This document shows, piece after piece, positions 6,317 through 6,756 of a stretch of DNA of 6,756 nucleotides; positions within the stretch are counted from its first letter, which is position 1; every line of letters begins with the position of its first letter. Location: the NCBI GenBank assembly GCA_021162505.1, contig JAGGYO010000295.1, positions 1-6,756 of the forward strand, in the 5' to 3' direction. The position numbers and the translations under genes are program-made. Source of the stretch: a bacterium. Lineage in GTDB: Bacteria > AUK180. Below the pieces are notes generated by a model. The model saw nothing but the letters and a program-made list of their open reading frames with translations, had not been told where the DNA came from and searched no databases.

Positions 6317-6595
6317 TTATTTTTTTCTTGTATTTTTTTCAATTGAGAACAGAACTAATATCAATTCGCAGGATACCCTATATATTATTGCTAAAAGCAA
6401 GAAAACAATAGGTGATCCTATTAAACCAAATATTCCGACAATAATACTCTCCTTAAAACAGGATACTACAACTCCGATTGAAGCAAGAACAGCAAAGAAA
6501 AGAAAGATCCCGTATAAAATAGGGATAACCTTCTTTGTGATAAAACTTTCAAATTTGAAATCAAACAAACTCTGCAAAAAATTTTTAGGTTCCAT
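6317..6595 (-). CDS. DUF4282 domain small membrane protein
   Basis: A 92-residue protein that I recognise as DUF4282 by overall pattern: an N-terminal FLQSLFDFKFESFIT segment (6-20), a first hydrophobic helix (about 24-46), a short link, a second helix (about 51-72), then the family-like YRVSCELILVLFSIEKN ending (72-88). It should sit in the cytoplasmic membrane as a two-helix hairpin. Its molecular function is unknown to me. A TTG at 6601-6599 would extend it by two residues but directly abuts AGGAG (6606-6602). The ATG at 6595-6593 lies 6 nt from that site and is chosen as start. It is monocistronic within the window and converges on the redox operon, with no evident functional link to it. 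Confidence 0.75.
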   Translation of the reverse strand: MEPKNFLQSLFDFKFESFITKKVIPILYGIFLFFAVLASIGVVVSCFKESIIVGIFGLIGSPIVFLLLAIIYRVSCELILVLFSIEKNTRKK

Positions 6596-6601
6596 GAACA
6601 A

Positions 6602-6606
6602 CTCCT
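6602..6606 (-). promoter_or_regulatory. Ribosome binding site AGGAG of the DUF4282 gene
   Basis: On the minus strand AGGAG is followed by TTGTTC and then ATG. The 6-nt spacing favours ATG at 6595 over the immediately adjacent TTG. Confidence 0.7.
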
Positions 6607-6656
6607 ATATAAAGTACAATTTTTTAAAATATCCTATTGGGACTTTCATTATTTTA

Positions 6657-6685
6657 ATTATAACACTTCTAAGGTTTAATAGCAA
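6657..6685 (-). promoter_or_regulatory. Extended -10 promoter of the DUF4282 gene
   Basis: On the minus strand a perfect TATAAT (6662-6657) is preceded by TGT, giving an extended -10. TTGCTA (6685-6680), a 4/6 match to the -35 consensus, lies 17 bp upstream. Transcription would begin near 6650, leaving a leader of about 55 nt. Nothing in that leader looks like a known riboswitch. Confidence 0.55.
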
Positions 6686-6756
6686 ATTTCAATGTTATAT
6701 TTTATACTCTCAAAATTTTTTATTGCATATTTGATCAATTGTGCACATGTGTAAAA

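Noticed and set aside
6537..6734. A + strand 65-codon frame overlapping the DUF4282 gene
   Set aside because: It has AT-driven composition, no ribosome binding site and no family resemblance. The minus-strand gene has a promoter, a ribosome site and recognisable domain features.
6731..6751. Cluster of overlapping short palindromes (TTGATCAA, CAATTG, GTGCAC, CACATGTG)
   Set aside because: They are short words in AT-rich DNA at the window edge, about 50 bp upstream of the DUF4282 -35 region. There is no repeated half-site to support an operator.

Overview
AT-rich bacterial DNA that most likely comes from a strict anaerobe with fermentative or acetogenic redox metabolism. The main content is a tight three-gene operon (383-5786, + strand) encoding a soluble, multi-cluster, NAD(P)H-linked iron-sulfur flavoprotein complex. 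The intergenic spaces are rich in short dispersed repeats, a style I associate with AT-rich Bacteroidota/Ignavibacteria/Cloacimonadota-type anaerobes. That taxonomic remark is a guess and is not demonstrated here.

Layout. Positions 1-331 hold no convincing gene but carry a perfect 27-bp inverted repeat (73-99 / 280-306), probably a remnant of a REP/MITE-like element. A full-consensus sigma70-type promoter (TTGACA, 16 bp, TATAAT; 332-359) lies just upstream of the operon. The first gene encodes a NuoE/HydC-like [2Fe-2S] subunit. The second, overlapping it by 8 bp, encodes a NuoF/HydB-like FMN/NAD(H) subunit with an extra C-terminal 2[4Fe-4S] ferredoxin. The third, abutting the second, encodes a 1053-residue fusion: a NuoG-type [2Fe-2S] domain, a complete GltD/NfnB-like FAD and NADP(H) module, a 2[4Fe-4S] ferredoxin, and an Fe4S4 plus degenerate molybdopterin-oxidoreductase tail. 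No hydrogenase H-cluster motifs, Mo-ligating Cys/Sec site or membrane segments are visible. The best overall reading is a transhydrogenase of the Stn type (known from Sporomusa ovata), which couples NADP(H) to NAD(H) and ferredoxin by flavin-based electron bifurcation. This is inferred from domain composition.

Positions 5787-6316 are non-coding and packed with different repeats: an imperfect palindrome bracketed by GACAAT direct repeats, tandem heptamers (AGAATTG, then GTTTRRR in two arrays), and a pair of oppositely oriented imperfect palindromes. A small minus-strand gene (6317-6595) encodes a two-helix DUF4282 membrane protein, with its own extended -10 promoter near 6657-6685.

How the genes work together: in this model the NuoE- and NuoF-like subunits form the NAD(H)/ferredoxin-linked electron-bifurcating core. 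The third subunit wires that core, through a chain of Fe-S clusters, to the FAD/NADP(H) module that replaces the hydrogenase or formate dehydrogenase active site of related complexes.
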